Part shown: piece after piece, positions 1-9,341 of the stretch | Position numbering within the stretch: the stretch's first letter is position 1 | Layout of the letters: the number at the start of each line of letters is the position of its first letter | Source: Thermoplasma sp. Kam2015 | Lineage (GTDB): Archaea > Thermoplasmatota > Thermoplasmata > Thermoplasmatales > Thermoplasmataceae | Reading direction: 5' to 3' | Length of the DNA stretch: 64,000 nucleotides | Assembly: GCF_003205235.1 (NCBI RefSeq) | Contig: NZ_QJSM01000026.1 | Location: forward strand, 62,001-126,000 | Notes under the pieces: model-generated | What the model saw: the letters and a program-made list of their open reading frames with translations, nothing else | What the model was told of the DNA's origin: nothing | Database searches by the model: none | Translations under genes and position numbers: made by a program

Positions 1-135
1 GTGTCTTATCACCTCACCGGTGAATGTCATATATCCGACTTCACGTTTGCTTATCAACTCTGGAGGATCTATAGTGTTCTCCGCGTAATATTTTCTAAAC
101 AGATCAATGAGTTTCTGCGAAACCAACCTTTTCAC
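1..135 (-). CDS. priS: DNA primase small (catalytic) subunit PriS, N-terminal fragment
   Basis: Only the first 45 residues are present; the gene runs off the left edge. They fit the start of archaeal/eukaryotic small primase subunits: a short helix (LIDLFRKYY), a PPEL turn and then the family-typical KREVGY strand before a basic RH. The catalytic aspartates lie outside the window. PriS makes the RNA/DNA primer together with PriL at the replication fork. The frame opens after a stop at 151-153, and the GTG at 133-135 is the only start codon between that stop and the conserved core. Identification is by family pattern on a short fragment. Confidence 0.72.
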   Translation of the reverse strand, partial: MKRLVSQKLIDLFRKYYAENTIDPPELISKREVGYMTFTGEVIRH

Positions 136-172
136 GCCCCCATTTTGCCATTATACTGCAGTACTTGGAACA

Positions 173-3100
173 TTACCTCCTTCTCCTCATGAATATTGAG
201 ATCGCGAAATACACATAGATGAGGATGGCCACCACTATGACAAGATTGAGACCAAGGTACACAGGATTGGAATATGACATCACCGTGACCTGGCTCTGGA
301 AAAACTGTCCGTTGTTGAGCATGAGCACCTCCTGAATATAGTAGCTGTGTCCAGGAGTTGTACCAAGTATGAATAGGCTGTTCTGCGTCTGCTGCGAGAT
401 TAATAGCTTTTCAGGATTTGCCATGGACCTGCTGGTAGATATCAATATCTCGTATGTGCCGAAGTCCGGTCCGGTGTACGTGTTCCAGGATATATATGTG
501 ACATAGAAAAGAAATGGAAAAACGTTCAATATCTTAGGCGTAAATAAAGATAATGCAGATACATTCAACGGATAAAGATCAACGTTCAGATACAACGTTT
601 CAGATGGATCACCGCTATAATTCATGACGGCGGTGCTGTAGATCGGATAGCTATACGTTACGTTGCCCGTCCTGGTGTCAGAGAAGACTGTATAACCACC
701 GCTGCGGTTTGTATATGCAAAGGTTGAATTCGTCTTTACGAGCACGCCGGGTATGGGAAATTTAAATAAACCGTCGCTTACATTTCCAGATATCCTTATC
801 ATAGGGATCGTTGGAACAAGATCTATCTGATCGATGTATTCTTCTCCGGGTGACAATGATACGTTCGCAGAGTAATTATTGAATCCAGGTTTTGATATAT
901 TGAGTTCGTATGTTCCGGGATGAAAACTTCCAGTATAATGCCCATCGATCATTCTCAAAGGATAATTAGAAAGTGCGACGTTCTGTGGAGCCGGATATAT
1001 GTCAAGGATCACATCTGCATTCATCGGATACATAGTCTCATTGATCGTTGTGTTTTTAACTATGTTTCTTGTCTCAGTTAGGCTATAGAAGCTGCTGGAT
1101 GACAGTATAAAGGTTAAATTTCCCTGCACAACTGGAATCTGTGAATTGTTTTTAACAGCAGCTGAATAGAAATGATCATATTTTATGAGGACTGTCACTG
1201 GTGAATATCCATATACAGGTTTGAAGATCAGCGTTAGACCGCTCATTCCCGGAATAGAGATATTTGCAGTTATATTTGTTCCATTATAGGTTGTGTTGAA
1301 TTCGAGGTTCAGAGCGCCGTAGGTTGTGAACGGCATGCTGACTTCTTTTCCATCAAGATAGAATTGGGTCTGAGCGCTATTGTTGAGCGACAGATACAGT
1401 TTGGCCGGAAGCCCCATAGCAAGCCTGTACTCAATGAATGGTTTATGGGTCGATCCTTCTATTACATTATGTACATAGGAATAGGACCTTTCAGCCATAA
1501 GACTTCCATTCTTTTCTATGGCGATAGAAAGGGAATCGTAGGATGATCCGATTCCTGAATAACGTAGCTGCACGGCACTGAAATTTCCATAACCTTTTCC
1601 ATCTATCATGAGATGATCAATGAATATCCTTGGTGCACTGAGATTATCCATAGCACCAACCATCTCCACGCCTGTGACCGGTCTCATTATTCCTAGGTTC
1701 GCGAAAAACATATGGTATGTGAAATTCCTATTTCCATATTGTATGGTAATATTATTGAACGAATTAGCATATAAACCAACGAAGACTCCGCCCGTCTTTA
1801 CGGGAGCTGCATTTGCCTCGTATGAAATTCCATTTTCAGCAGCCATTAGGGCAATGTATGATCTGTTCGTATCATTCATCACGCCCGCGAATATATAATT
1901 AGAGGCATTATAATAAAAACCTACGTATGAATACGTTGAATTGCCATCTGAAACGGAGAATTCAGCAGACACCGATGAAACCGATGCATTGAAGAGGTAC
2001 ATTGAACCATACGGTTCCATCGTTGCAAGGCTGTCGTTGAGTAGATTCGAGACTATTGGCGTTCCGAGACCAGTCACGGGATTCCAGCCTGGTCCGGCGC
2101 TATAATAGCCATTTGAGCCGGATGTCACTTGTGTGAAAGCATTTGTGTAGAGCTTTGTGTTTGATATCTGATACAGGAGAGGATTGACCAGCCCAAGCGA
2201 TCTGTTGCTAGCCTGATCCATTAGAGCCACTATTCCTGCCCACAGAGGGGCGGCAAGACTTGTACCCCCAGCATCATATGCCCTGGCATCTGATATCATC
2301 AGTACACCCGTATTTGGATTTGCTATCATAGATACATCCGGTACCCCTCTATAAGGCGAACTGTAGTTGGGTGGATCTTGCCATATGGGCCTCATGAAAA
2401 CGGAACTATATCCTCCGCCGCTTCCGTAACTTTTACCACTTGACATACCGCCCCAGGCAGATTCTGAGAATTTTCCATTGAACGCAAAGAGTGATACTCC
2501 TCCAACAGAGAGAACATATGGCGATGATGCTGGGAAGTTCACTGTGAGGTTGCTTGTACCGTCATATGCGCCGTTATCGCCAGAGGCGGCCACTATAGTT
2601 ATGCCCTGTTGGCTCGCCTCCTGATATATAGAATCCATCGCAATTATATCGGATTTAGGAACCTGACTCTCAGCTATACCCCAACTGAGAGAGATAACAT
2701 TAGGCTTGACGTTGTTTATCATATAATTGAGCGCAGACGTCAATGACGATACGGTATCGTTATTCGCTATTACCAGTACAATCCTGGCATCTGGGGCTGA
2801 AACATGCGCCCATTCAACATCAAGGCTTGTTTCCTCAACCCAATGCTCATCGACATTAAACCCCGTGAAATTCAGGTATATGACACTCAGATTAACGGCT
2901 GGAAGCCCAGTCATGTGGTCGAAGGCAAATATATCATAGTTCAGATTTGGATCCCCAAACGCATCGACTATTCCGATCGTCTCTCCCTTCCCAGTTAAGC
3001 CGCTAGAAAACGCTGGAATATAGCTGTATGCCTGATATATCTGATTTGGATAGTAGACCAGGGCGTTTGACTGCTGCATGGGCACTGCATCTATATATGG

Positions 3101-3451
3101 GGTGGCGGTTAAATTCTGAGGCATGCTGATGTAACCAATATCAAAACTCTTCAATATGCCGGCAAGTTCAGAAAATTCCAAATTGGATAATCCTGAGACT
3201 ATAAGATAATTACCCATTTTATGAAATTTAAAATCCATCGATCTGAATATACTAAAAGATAAACCGCTGTAATTGACTATAATTATATTATCAGCCTTAT
3301 TATAATTAACGGAAGTGATATTATAATTGCTGACATTCATATCATTGGATCTCACATATGCATTGTCAGTACCGTTCAGATAATATGCATATGACGAGAA
3401 CAGAAGAACCGCGATCATCGTCAGTACCATAAGTTTTATAGACAACTGCAT
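173..3451 (-). CDS. Large secreted sedolisin-family (S53) serine-carboxyl protease with C-terminal membrane anchor
   Basis: An acid-active extracellular peptidase of 1092 residues. A signal sequence or N-terminal anchor (residues about 5-23) is followed by a pro-region to about 150 and an S53 catalytic domain to about 475. The Glu-Asp pair lies in E207-T-S-L-D211, the oxyanion Asp in SGD292, and the nucleophile Ser398 in GGTSLAAP, matching sedolisin/kumamolisin. About 560 further residues, rich in Asn, Ser and Tyr and in N-glycosylation-type sequons, follow. They include a carboxypeptidase-regulatory/PEGA-like stretch near 850-960. A final hydrophobic helix (about 1068-1088) ends in four arginines, so the enzyme is probably anchored with its bulk outside. 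Sedolisins work at low pH, which suits an acidophilic scavenger of peptides. It is a single gene, with no operon partner seen. Confidence 0.9.
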   Translation of the reverse strand: MQLSIKLMVLTMIAVLLFSSYAYYLNGTDNAYVRSNDMNVSNYNITSVNYNKADNIIIVNYSGLSFSIFRSMDFKFHKMGNYLIVSGLSNLEFSELAGILKSFDIGYISMPQNLTATPYIDAVPMQQSNALVYYPNQIYQAYSYIPAFSSGLTGKGETIGIVDAFGDPNLNYDIFAFDHMTGLPAVNLSVIYLNFTGFNVDEHWVEETSLDVEWAHVSAPDARIVLVIANNDTVSSLTSALNYMINNVKPNVISLSWGIAESQVPKSDIIAMDSIYQEASQQGITIVAASGDNGAYDGTSNLTVNFPASSPYVLSVGGVSLFAFNGKFSESAWGGMSSGKSYGSGGGYSSVFMRPIWQDPPNYSSPYRGVPDVSMIANPNTGVLMISDARAYDAGGTSLAAPLWAGIVALMDQASNRSLGLVNPLLYQISNTKLYTNAFTQVTSGSNGYYSAGPGWNPVTGLGTPIVSNLLNDSLATMEPYGSMYLFNASVSSVSAEFSVSDGNSTYSYVGFYYNASNYIFAGVMNDTNRSYIALMAAENGISYEANAAPVKTGGVFVGLYANSFNNITIQYGNRNFTYHMFFANLGIMRPVTGVEMVGAMDNLSAPRIFIDHLMIDGKGYGNFSAVQLRYSGIGSSYDSLSIAIEKNGSLMAERSYSYVHNVIEGSTHKPFIEYRLAMGLPAKLYLSLNNSAQTQFYLDGKEVSMPFTTYGALNLEFNTTYNGTNITANISIPGMSGLTLIFKPVYGYSPVTVLIKYDHFYSAAVKNNSQIPVVQGNLTFILSSSSFYSLTETRNIVKNTTINETMYPMNADVILDIYPAPQNVALSNYPLRMIDGHYTGSFHPGTYELNISKPGFNNYSANVSLSPGEEYIDQIDLVPTIPMIRISGNVSDGLFKFPIPGVLVKTNSTFAYTNRSGGYTVFSDTRTGNVTYSYPIYSTAVMNYSGDPSETLYLNVDLYPLNVSALSLFTPKILNVFPFLFYVTYISWNTYTGPDFGTYEILISTSRSMANPEKLLISQQTQNSLFILGTTPGHSYYIQEVLMLNNGQFFQSQVTVMSYSNPVYLGLNLVIVVAILIYVYFAISIFMRRRR

Positions 3452-3576
3452 TAAACCTCATATTACAAATATAGTTAATATTATTATCGTATTTTCAAAG
3501 AATTGTTTGATGCGTGCTGATCTAACTCAGGAATCCGCGAAAATATGAAAAATGTTGTTTTAAAAAATTTATCCAT

Positions 3577-4608
3577 CTACAGATTTTTCAGTACCTTGTT
3601 CCTTGCGGCTACCATATTCCTAAGTTTCTGTTCTCCTATCTCCCTGCTCCTGGTTCTCAGACCGCAGTCTGGATTGATTCTCACGATCTCCGGATCCTTG
3701 ATTATCTTCAATGCATAGTTGATTCTGTCTTCTATCAGTTCCACCGGCTCAATGTAATCTATGTGTACGTCCGTTACTCCTATGCCTATGAATTTTCTCC
3801 TCTGAAGGCTTTCATTGATCTCGGTGAAATATTTCAGATCGTTGAATCCTGGCCTCTTGTCATCGCTTAATCCACGCTCCAGAAGGTCTCTGTTTGAATA
3901 TTCCAGATTGTATCCATCAATTTTGAGATCTGGTATCCTATCGTATAGCAATCTGTAGTCCCTGCTGTAACATACATGCATGCTTATTTCGCCATCTATA
4001 CCCTCCACCGACCTGTTGATGGACTCAACAACTATATCCATCTCATCAGGATGCGTGGTCGTTGCTGGCTCGTCTATCTGGATCTCAAGTTTACGTCCAC
4101 CCGAAACCTTATCCCATGTACGCTGTATGTCCTTCAGTTCTTCGTTTATTATTCTTGCAAACTCCATAGCAAGATCTTCTCTGCTCTCATAGTAATCGTT
4201 GAATGACCACTCCATCATGGTGTATGGGCCTGTGATTGGGACCTTTAGAGGTCTATCGGTCGATCTCGCCACGAAATTGACCTCATCCACATGGAATGGT
4301 TCTCTCCTTTCGAGTCTGTCTATGGCAGATCCTTTCCTGTAGTAACGATTATCGAAGGAACGAACCATACCATAGAATATTATTCCCTTGATGCGTTCTG
4401 CCGGATGCTCATACATTTCCCAGCGAAACATCTCGCCTCCTATTCCGACATTGTCAAGGCCAGATCTTTCGAATACCTCAAGCGTTTCCCTTGTGGCTTT
4501 TTCAGCAAGCTCTTTGAATCTTGGAGTACCCTCAATCTTGTGAAAATCTCTGGCAAGATATTCTGGTTTGCGAAAACTTCCAATTTCCTGAGTTATCAGT
4601 TCCTTCAT
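3577..4608 (-). CDS. metE: Cobalamin-independent methionine synthase, catalytic (MetE C-terminal type) protein
   Basis: 343 residues corresponding to the catalytic C-terminal barrel of MetE, which methylates homocysteine at a zinc site. Visible signatures are QIDEPA (about 177-182), HVCYS with the zinc-binding His and Cys (about 213-217), and NPDCGL near 313, which supplies the second Cys ligand. The enzyme is half the size of bacterial MetE; the missing N-terminal half corresponds to the upstream gene. The ATG overlaps the upstream stop by four bases (ATGA), so the two are translated as a coupled pair. The methyl donor of such short archaeal enzymes cannot be read from sequence. The MTHFR-like gene in the same operon points to a pterin or folate carrier. 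Confidence 0.88.
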   Translation of the reverse strand: MKELITQEIGSFRKPEYLARDFHKIEGTPRFKELAEKATRETLEVFERSGLDNVGIGGEMFRWEMYEHPAERIKGIIFYGMVRSFDNRYYRKGSAIDRLERREPFHVDEVNFVARSTDRPLKVPITGPYTMMEWSFNDYYESREDLAMEFARIINEELKDIQRTWDKVSGGRKLEIQIDEPATTTHPDEMDIVVESINRSVEGIDGEISMHVCYSRDYRLLYDRIPDLKIDGYNLEYSNRDLLERGLSDDKRPGFNDLKYFTEINESLQRRKFIGIGVTDVHIDYIEPVELIEDRINYALKIIKDPEIVRINPDCGLRTRSREIGEQKLRNMVAARNKVLKNL

Positions 4609-5486
4609 GCCGTATCACCCATCTTTCCAAGCACCTCTACCTTTATATCTGCTATCTCTCTGGGCAGAAAGTCCATATAATCATCATGCGTGATGAGATC
4701 CACGGAATCATCCATCTTTTTCTCAATTGAAGCGCCTTCTATCTTTGTTTTATGGGCGCTTACAGCCTTTATGCCTAGGCTGTCTGAATAATTGATCAGA
4801 TCTCTGTCGACGCCATCGGCCACCAACGTTTCAAATTTGTGTTTCAAGCCCTTCAGGTTCTGTTCATTCGGGGTTCCCTTGGCAATTAGTATAACACCAG
4901 TTGACTGGAGAAGTGGATCAAGATAGGAGATGTTGTGCTTTCCATAATCAAAGACATCGAAAAGCACAAGCTTTCTCCCACCGAAAGCCTTCACTATCTT
5001 TATGTATTCATCCACCACCGATCTAAGTAGAACATCCTCTCTAAGATCGGCCTCCAATCTTGACATCCTAACTAATGAATATGGAGAAGGTAGAAACAGC
5101 GAAGATTTTCTGTCAAGCTGATATGCAGGCAGCGGTGGATTTTCTTCAAGCTGTTCGAACTTTGTCAGATCCTTGAAAATACGCGGAATCCCATAAAACT
5201 CAGGCATTCTGTAGAACGTATTAGTTTCAAGATATCTGGTGAGCGGACCTAGCTTCACATTCTCCATAGATAGGACAATCGGTCTGAGTATATCGTACCA
5301 GTTAAACAGCGGATCCGTATATATCTCTATCCCGGATATCTCCATCATTTCATAGAACGCGTTCTTCTCCTCTCTTATGATCTCGGAGAGATCTTCTGTC
5401 TTAATCATGCCTCTCTCCCATCTATTATAGCTTCGCCTCAATTTCTCGCTTCTTGGATAAAGCCCATAAACAAGTGTCTTCAACAT
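4605..5486 (-). CDS. MetE N-terminal-like partner protein of methionine synthase
   Basis: A 293-residue protein in the middle of the methionine operon. Its fold pattern (LVYGLYPRSEKL start, FNWYDILRP near 61-69, LGPLTRY, then a barrel-like second half with LVLFDVFDYG) resembles the N-terminal barrel of MetE, which in full-length enzymes helps bind the methyl-folate tail. It has no HVCY-type zinc motif, so it is unlikely to be catalytic by itself. A GAGGTG ribosome site precedes the ATG. It starts nine bases after the MTHFR-like gene and overlaps the catalytic gene by four bases, which supports a complex of split MetE halves. The role is inferred from context. Confidence 0.75.
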   Translation of the reverse strand: MLKTLVYGLYPRSEKLRRSYNRWERGMIKTEDLSEIIREEKNAFYEMMEISGIEIYTDPLFNWYDILRPIVLSMENVKLGPLTRYLETNTFYRMPEFYGIPRIFKDLTKFEQLEENPPLPAYQLDRKSSLFLPSPYSLVRMSRLEADLREDVLLRSVVDEYIKIVKAFGGRKLVLFDVFDYGKHNISYLDPLLQSTGVILIAKGTPNEQNLKGLKHKFETLVADGVDRDLINYSDSLGIKAVSAHKTKIEGASIEKKMDDSVDLITHDDYMDFLPREIADIKVEVLGKMGDTA

Positions 5487-5495
5487 ATAAACACC

Positions 5496-6287
5496 TCAGA
5501 TAGTCTCAAGTATCTGTGCGGCAACCTCGTTATGCCCGAGCGGCATAATATGGATACCATCTACATATTCTTTTACTTCGTCAAATACCTCGGTTATTAT
5601 CCTGACGCTGGTGGATACGATATCATCACTGTTCAGAAGACGTTCTCTTATCTCCTCCGGTATCATTATACCAAGATTTTGGGAAAACTTGACCTGACTC
5701 TTCTTGGTCAATGGGAGAAATCCAGCAAGGAGCTTGAAGTTTCGCCTTCTTATCCAGTCCTTCTCGAGGTATTCCGGAGAATATATGGCCTGCGATATGA
5801 AGAAATCAGCGCCAGATTTCAGCTTTGCACCAACTATCTCCTGCTCCACTTCTCTGTACGGGTTGAGGGCGGCCCCAACTGTGGTATTCTCCCTGCTCTT
5901 CACCAATTTCATGATCTCCATGACATCTATCTCTCTGACCTCTCTAGACTCATATTTCGGATTTATGGGGTCGCCGCCTATAGTGAAAAAATTTCTGATA
6001 CCCACCTTTGCTGCAGTTTCTATCTGCGAAAGTATGTAAACCCTGTTTTTGTCTCTGGGAGTTATATGCGGAATTGGGATTATATTTCGCTCACTGGAAA
6101 TTATGTATAATGCCATTATTGGATCTATTCCAGGGCTTCCACGTGGATTTTCAGGACATGTCAGTGCATTAACTCTGCCATCCAGCATATCTGCGGCCTT
6201 CAAGAGATCCTCCGTACCGGATTCTCTCGATGGGACTATCTCCACCGATTTGACGAAGTCTATGGATTTAATACTGCTGGAGAGCAT
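5496..6287 (-). CDS. Methylene-tetrahydrofolate reductase-like flavoprotein (MetF family)
   Basis: First gene of the methionine operon. The family reduces methylene- to methyl-tetrahydrofolate (or methanopterin analogue) in a FAD-dependent TIM barrel. Seen: an N-terminal VEIVPSRES strand, PIPHITPRDKNR (the flavin-barrel region), FFTIGGDP, and a C-terminal GIHIMPLGHNE. The Glu of VEI is the position of the catalytic Glu in MetF. I choose the ATG at 6285-6287 because an AGGAGG ribosome site sits just ahead of it; an in-frame ATG at 6308 lies upstream of that site. The product is then 263 residues. A TATA-like CTTTATTT lies further upstream. It probably supplies methyl groups for the two downstream MetE-type proteins. 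Confidence 0.85.
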   Translation of the reverse strand: MLSSSIKSIDFVKSVEIVPSRESGTEDLLKAADMLDGRVNALTCPENPRGSPGIDPIMALYIISSERNIIPIPHITPRDKNRVYILSQIETAAKVGIRNFFTIGGDPINPKYESREVREIDVMEIMKLVKSRENTTVGAALNPYREVEQEIVGAKLKSGADFFISQAIYSPEYLEKDWIRRRNFKLLAGFLPLTKKSQVKFSQNLGIMIPEEIRERLLNSDDIVSTSVRIITEVFDEVKEYVDGIHIMPLGHNEVAAQILETI

Positions 6288-6403
6288 ATCTTTCCTCCTA
6301 TTCAGCATTGCAAATAAAGTTTTCTTACTAAATAATTACCAATGGTAATCTGTTATTTCTAACCGATGGAATGGCCTCAGAATTTCTCAATACCAGGAGT
6401 TTC

Positions 6404-6420
6404 AAAAATAAAATAAAAAA
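6404..6420 (-). terminator. Oligo-T transcription terminator of the thermosome gene
   Basis: On the minus strand, about 45 bases after the thermosome stop, there are two closely spaced T tracts (TTTTTTATTTTATTTTT). Archaeal RNA polymerase stops at such T-rich runs without a hairpin. Confidence 0.5.
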
Positions 6421-6463
6421 TGAATGTGTGAAGGACAATAAAAATAATGCCAGAGCAGCTATC

Positions 6464-8101
6464 TCAGTATTCTGGCATGCCGCCGCCCGGCATTCCCTGG
6501 CCCTGGCCACCTTGACCAGATGGCGGGGTGGATTTCTTGCTTGCAATAACATCGTCGATCCTGAGGATCATCGTTGCCACTTCGACCGCACTTTCGAGGG
6601 CATGCGTTTTGACCCTGAGCGGATCTACGACACCCTTCGCCTTCATGTCGCCAACGCCGTTGTTGTCAAGATCCACACCCATAGATATGTGCCCTTTCTC
6701 GTGCTCAGCCTTCAGCTTTATGAGGGTATTTATCGGGTCTATTCCAGCGTTCTCAGCCAGAGTCCTCGGTATTATCTCCAGTGCCTTGGCGAAAGCCTCT
6801 ATTGCGAGCTGCTCTCTGCCTCCCACGCTGTTAGCATACTTGGCCAATCTCATGGCAAGCTCGGCCTCAACAGCTCCTCCACCCCAGAGGAATTTTCCGT
6901 CCTCCTTGGTTATGGCAACGACCCTTATGGCATCGTTGAGTGCTCTCTCAACCTCAGAGACAACATGATCTGTTCCTCCCCTTATGAGTATGCTGACGGC
7001 CTTTGGATTCTTGCAGCCCATCACAAAGGTCATTCTGTCATCGCCAATCTTGCGCTCCTCAACGGTTTCAGCCTCGCCGAGGACAGATGGCGTCAGGTCA
7101 TCCAGATCTGTTACGATCTTTGCACCTGTGGCCTTAGCCAGCTTCTCCATGTCACTCTTTTTAACTCTGCGAACAGCGTATATGCCTTCCTTTGCAAGGT
7201 AGTGTTGTGCAACATCGTCTATACCCTTCTGGCAGAGCACGACATTTGCACCGCTCTTCTTTATCTTCTCAACCATCTGCTTGAATGTGTTTGTCTCCTG
7301 GTTCAGGAAGTCCTGTATCTTGCTTGGATCTGATATCTGTACCTTTGCCTCGATCTCAGTCTTCTTTATCTCCAAGGCCGAGTCTATAAGGGCTATCTTT
7401 GCATTCTTGACAACATCAGGCATCTTGGAGTGTACCTTCTCCTTATCGATGACTATTCCGCTTATGAATTGAGTGTCATTGACACTTCCGCCATTTTTCT
7501 TGTCTACCTTTATGTTTGCAGTGTCAACTATTGTCTTACCGTCCCTTACCTCAGCAACGGCATTGACCGCTTTTACAACTAGATCCGCGAGGAAATCATT
7601 CGATAACCCTGTGTTCTTGCCAGAGAGGGCTGTGAGAGCGATCTTCCTCAGCGTTGCGTCATCCGTTGACTTCTCGGCGATCTCATCTATTATTTTCCTT
7701 GCCTCATTCACAGCAAGCCTGTATCCGTTGGAGATCACCGTTGGATGAACGCCCTGATCGAGCAGCGTCTCAGCCTGTTTCAGAAGCTCTCCAGACAGGA
7801 CAACTGCAGTAGTCGTACCGTCACCGACAGCCGTATCTTGGGCTTTAGACACTTCCACTATCATCTTGGCTGTCGGGTGTTCTACATCCATTTCCTTCAA
7901 TATCGTAGCACCGTCATTTGATATTATTATGTCTCCGATTGAGTCGACCAGCATCTTGTCCATGCCTTTTGGACCAAGAGTTGTTCTGACAGCATCGGCA
8001 ATGGCCTTTGCTGCTTCAATATTGTTTCTCTGTGCATTCTTACCCTGTTCCCTCTGGGTACCTTCTTTCAGAACTAGAATTGGAACCTGTCCCGTCATCA
8101 T
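6464..8101 (-). CDS. thsA: Thermosome alpha subunit (group II chaperonin)
   Basis: Archaeal group II chaperonin, an ATP-driven protein-folding double ring in the cytosol. The ATPase motifs are clear: [10 protein letters not shown] near 38-47, then GDGTT near 90-94 with the catalytic Asp, a helical-protrusion apical domain in the middle, and an ATP-site GGGAVE near 400. The C-terminus is the Gly/Met/Gln-rich tail ending GGGMPEY. I start at the ATG at 8099-8101 (545 residues, ATG-ATG). AGGTGAT sits just upstream at a suitable spacing, whereas the GTG at 8113 overlaps that ribosome site. The sequence matches my memory of the T. acidophilum alpha subunit. The beta-subunit gene is not in the window. 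A perfect palindrome lies in the promoter. Confidence 0.98.
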   Translation of the reverse strand: MMTGQVPILVLKEGTQREQGKNAQRNNIEAAKAIADAVRTTLGPKGMDKMLVDSIGDIIISNDGATILKEMDVEHPTAKMIVEVSKAQDTAVGDGTTTAVVLSGELLKQAETLLDQGVHPTVISNGYRLAVNEARKIIDEIAEKSTDDATLRKIALTALSGKNTGLSNDFLADLVVKAVNAVAEVRDGKTIVDTANIKVDKKNGGSVNDTQFISGIVIDKEKVHSKMPDVVKNAKIALIDSALEIKKTEIEAKVQISDPSKIQDFLNQETNTFKQMVEKIKKSGANVVLCQKGIDDVAQHYLAKEGIYAVRRVKKSDMEKLAKATGAKIVTDLDDLTPSVLGEAETVEERKIGDDRMTFVMGCKNPKAVSILIRGGTDHVVSEVERALNDAIRVVAITKEDGKFLWGGGAVEAELAMRLAKYANSVGGREQLAIEAFAKALEIIPRTLAENAGIDPINTLIKLKAEHEKGHISMGVDLDNNGVGDMKAKGVVDPLRVKTHALESAVEVATMILRIDDVIASKKSTPPSGQGGQGQGMPGGGMPEY

Positions 8102-8144
8102 ATTGCTTATCACCTAGCAAACGGATAAATATGTTCTTCAATAT

Positions 8145-8161
8145 AAACTTTACTAAAGTTT
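8145..8161. promoter_or_regulatory. 17-base perfect palindrome in the thermosome promoter (candidate operator)
   Basis: The sequence AAACTTTA-C-TAAAGTTT is a perfect inverted repeat of 8 + 1 + 8 bases. It lies 44-60 bases upstream of the thermosome ATG and directly abuts or overlaps a TATA-like segment on the minus strand (AGTTTATATTG). A second candidate TATA box (CATATTTATC) lies closer to the gene. The position suits a dimeric heat-shock or stress regulator. The binding protein is not known from the sequence. Confidence 0.5.
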
Positions 8162-8486
8162 CCATGAAGATACCATGCCTTATTTATCGCATTATTCGTG
8201 TGTACTATAGTTTCAGCTGAAAGAACTCTCTGCTTTATGAAATGACCTATAGCTATACTCACATATTCCATGAAAATCTGAAATTTCCATCGCCCGACAC
8301 ACATTCCGGATGCATTATATCTGATTTCATCAATATTCTTAATGAACGTCGATGCATTGCAATTTCTATCAATTGTTGAATGGCGTACCTTGAGGTTATA
8401 GATTGCAAAATATGAGGATAGAATCTTCGATCTATGCGATTAGCGTCATAACCGCATAGTTAAATTTTTAATTGGAGAGGAATTAT

Positions 8487-8885
8487 ATGGTCGTGGATCA
8501 AAAAGACAGAGACATTCTCAATCTGCTGATGGATAACGCGCGAATAAGCAATACGGAGATAGCTAAAGTCTTGAATGTGTCTGAAGGAACCGTTAGAAAA
8601 CGTATCAAAAAGATGATGGACGACGGGATCATAAAGAGATTCACGGTAGAAACGAGCGATGATACTATAGATGCCCTAGTACTCGTAAAAATAGATAATA
8701 AAAGGTACAAGGATGCACTTCAGAAGATCAAAAGCAGATTTAGAGAGGTTTATGAATTCAGCGGTAAGATAGATGTTGCGATACGGATAAGAACAGACTC
8801 GACGGACAATCTTAACAGGATTGTAGATCAGATCAGGGAGCTGGATGGTGTCCTCGACACCGATACATTGATCAGGTTACAATAA
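8487..8885 (+). CDS. Lrp/AsnC-family transcriptional regulator
   Basis: 132 residues in the classical archaeal Lrp layout. An N-terminal winged helix-turn-helix (DRDILNLLMDNARISNTEIA, then the recognition helix VSEGTVRKRIKKM) is followed by a short hinge and a RAM/ACT-type ligand and dimer domain (ALVLVKI to the C-terminus). Such proteins sense amino acids and control their metabolism. The ATG at 8487 has GGAGAGG five to seven bases ahead; an in-frame TTG at 8472 lies upstream of that site. A TATA-like TTAAATTTTTAA at about 8460-8472 makes the leader very short. The gene stands alone and converges on the next gene with a 14-base overlap. The target genes are not evident. Confidence 0.92.
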   Translation: MVVDQKDRDILNLLMDNARISNTEIAKVLNVSEGTVRKRIKKMMDDGIIKRFTVETSDDTIDALVLVKIDNKRYKDALQKIKSRFREVYEFSGKIDVAIRIRTDSTDNLNRIVDQIRELDGVLDTDTLIRLQ

Positions 8886-9294
8886 CTTTTTCTACCCCCA
8901 TATAAGGAGACTCCCTGCTCATGAGATATTTTTCAACGCTCATGTTCCTCTTCGAAGCCTCTTCAATGATTCTGCTGGCCTCAGGGCCGGAGATTCTTAT
9001 ATGATGTCTGATATCCAGGCATAGATGGCTGTTGAAGAATATCTCGATGGATTTCTGATCCGAATGTTTCTCAACCGATCCTTTAGACTTTCTCTTTAAA
9101 ATTTCCACATATTCTGCTTGCTTGAATCTTGTGTATTTTCTTACATATTCTGATATGGGAATATTCAGCTTTTCACTTCCTGAGATTATATTCTCAGCTA
9201 TATTACCATACAATCTGTAAATTGATCCATTCTCCATCACTATTTTTAAAATACTTTCATCGTTGATGCTGTTCATCGTCCAATTCGTCTCCAC
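8872..9294 (-). CDS. Hypothetical protein, Thermoplasma-type
   Basis: A 140-residue soluble protein that I do not recognise. It has two similar halves in outline: a helix-turn stretch near SGSEKLNIPISEYVRKY (about 39-55) and another near SGPEASRIIEEASKRN (about 102-117) followed by MSVEKYLMS. Each looks like a small DNA- or protein-binding helical unit of the form S-x-E then helix then I/M-S-x-x-Y. A central basic segment (LKRKSKGS) links them. The GTG start at 9292-9294 is uncertain; the ATG at 9276 is the alternative. The gene overlaps the end of the convergent Lrp gene by 14 bases. Confidence 0.6.
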   Translation of the reverse strand: METNWTMNSINDESILKIVMENGSIYRLYGNIAENIISGSEKLNIPISEYVRKYTRFKQAEYVEILKRKSKGSVEKHSDQKSIEIFFNSHLCLDIRHHIRISGPEASRIIEEASKRNMSVEKYLMSRESPYMGVEKVIVT

Positions 9295-9341
9295 AGCATG
9301 ATGGTTTCCTTATTGATGAGTTCTTTTGATCATGCATATAT

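Noticed and set aside
6371-7333. Long plus-strand open frame of 320 codons opposite the thermosome gene
   Set aside because: It lies antisense to a highly conserved chaperonin gene and its translation has no domain-like pattern; it is a shadow frame caused by codon bias.
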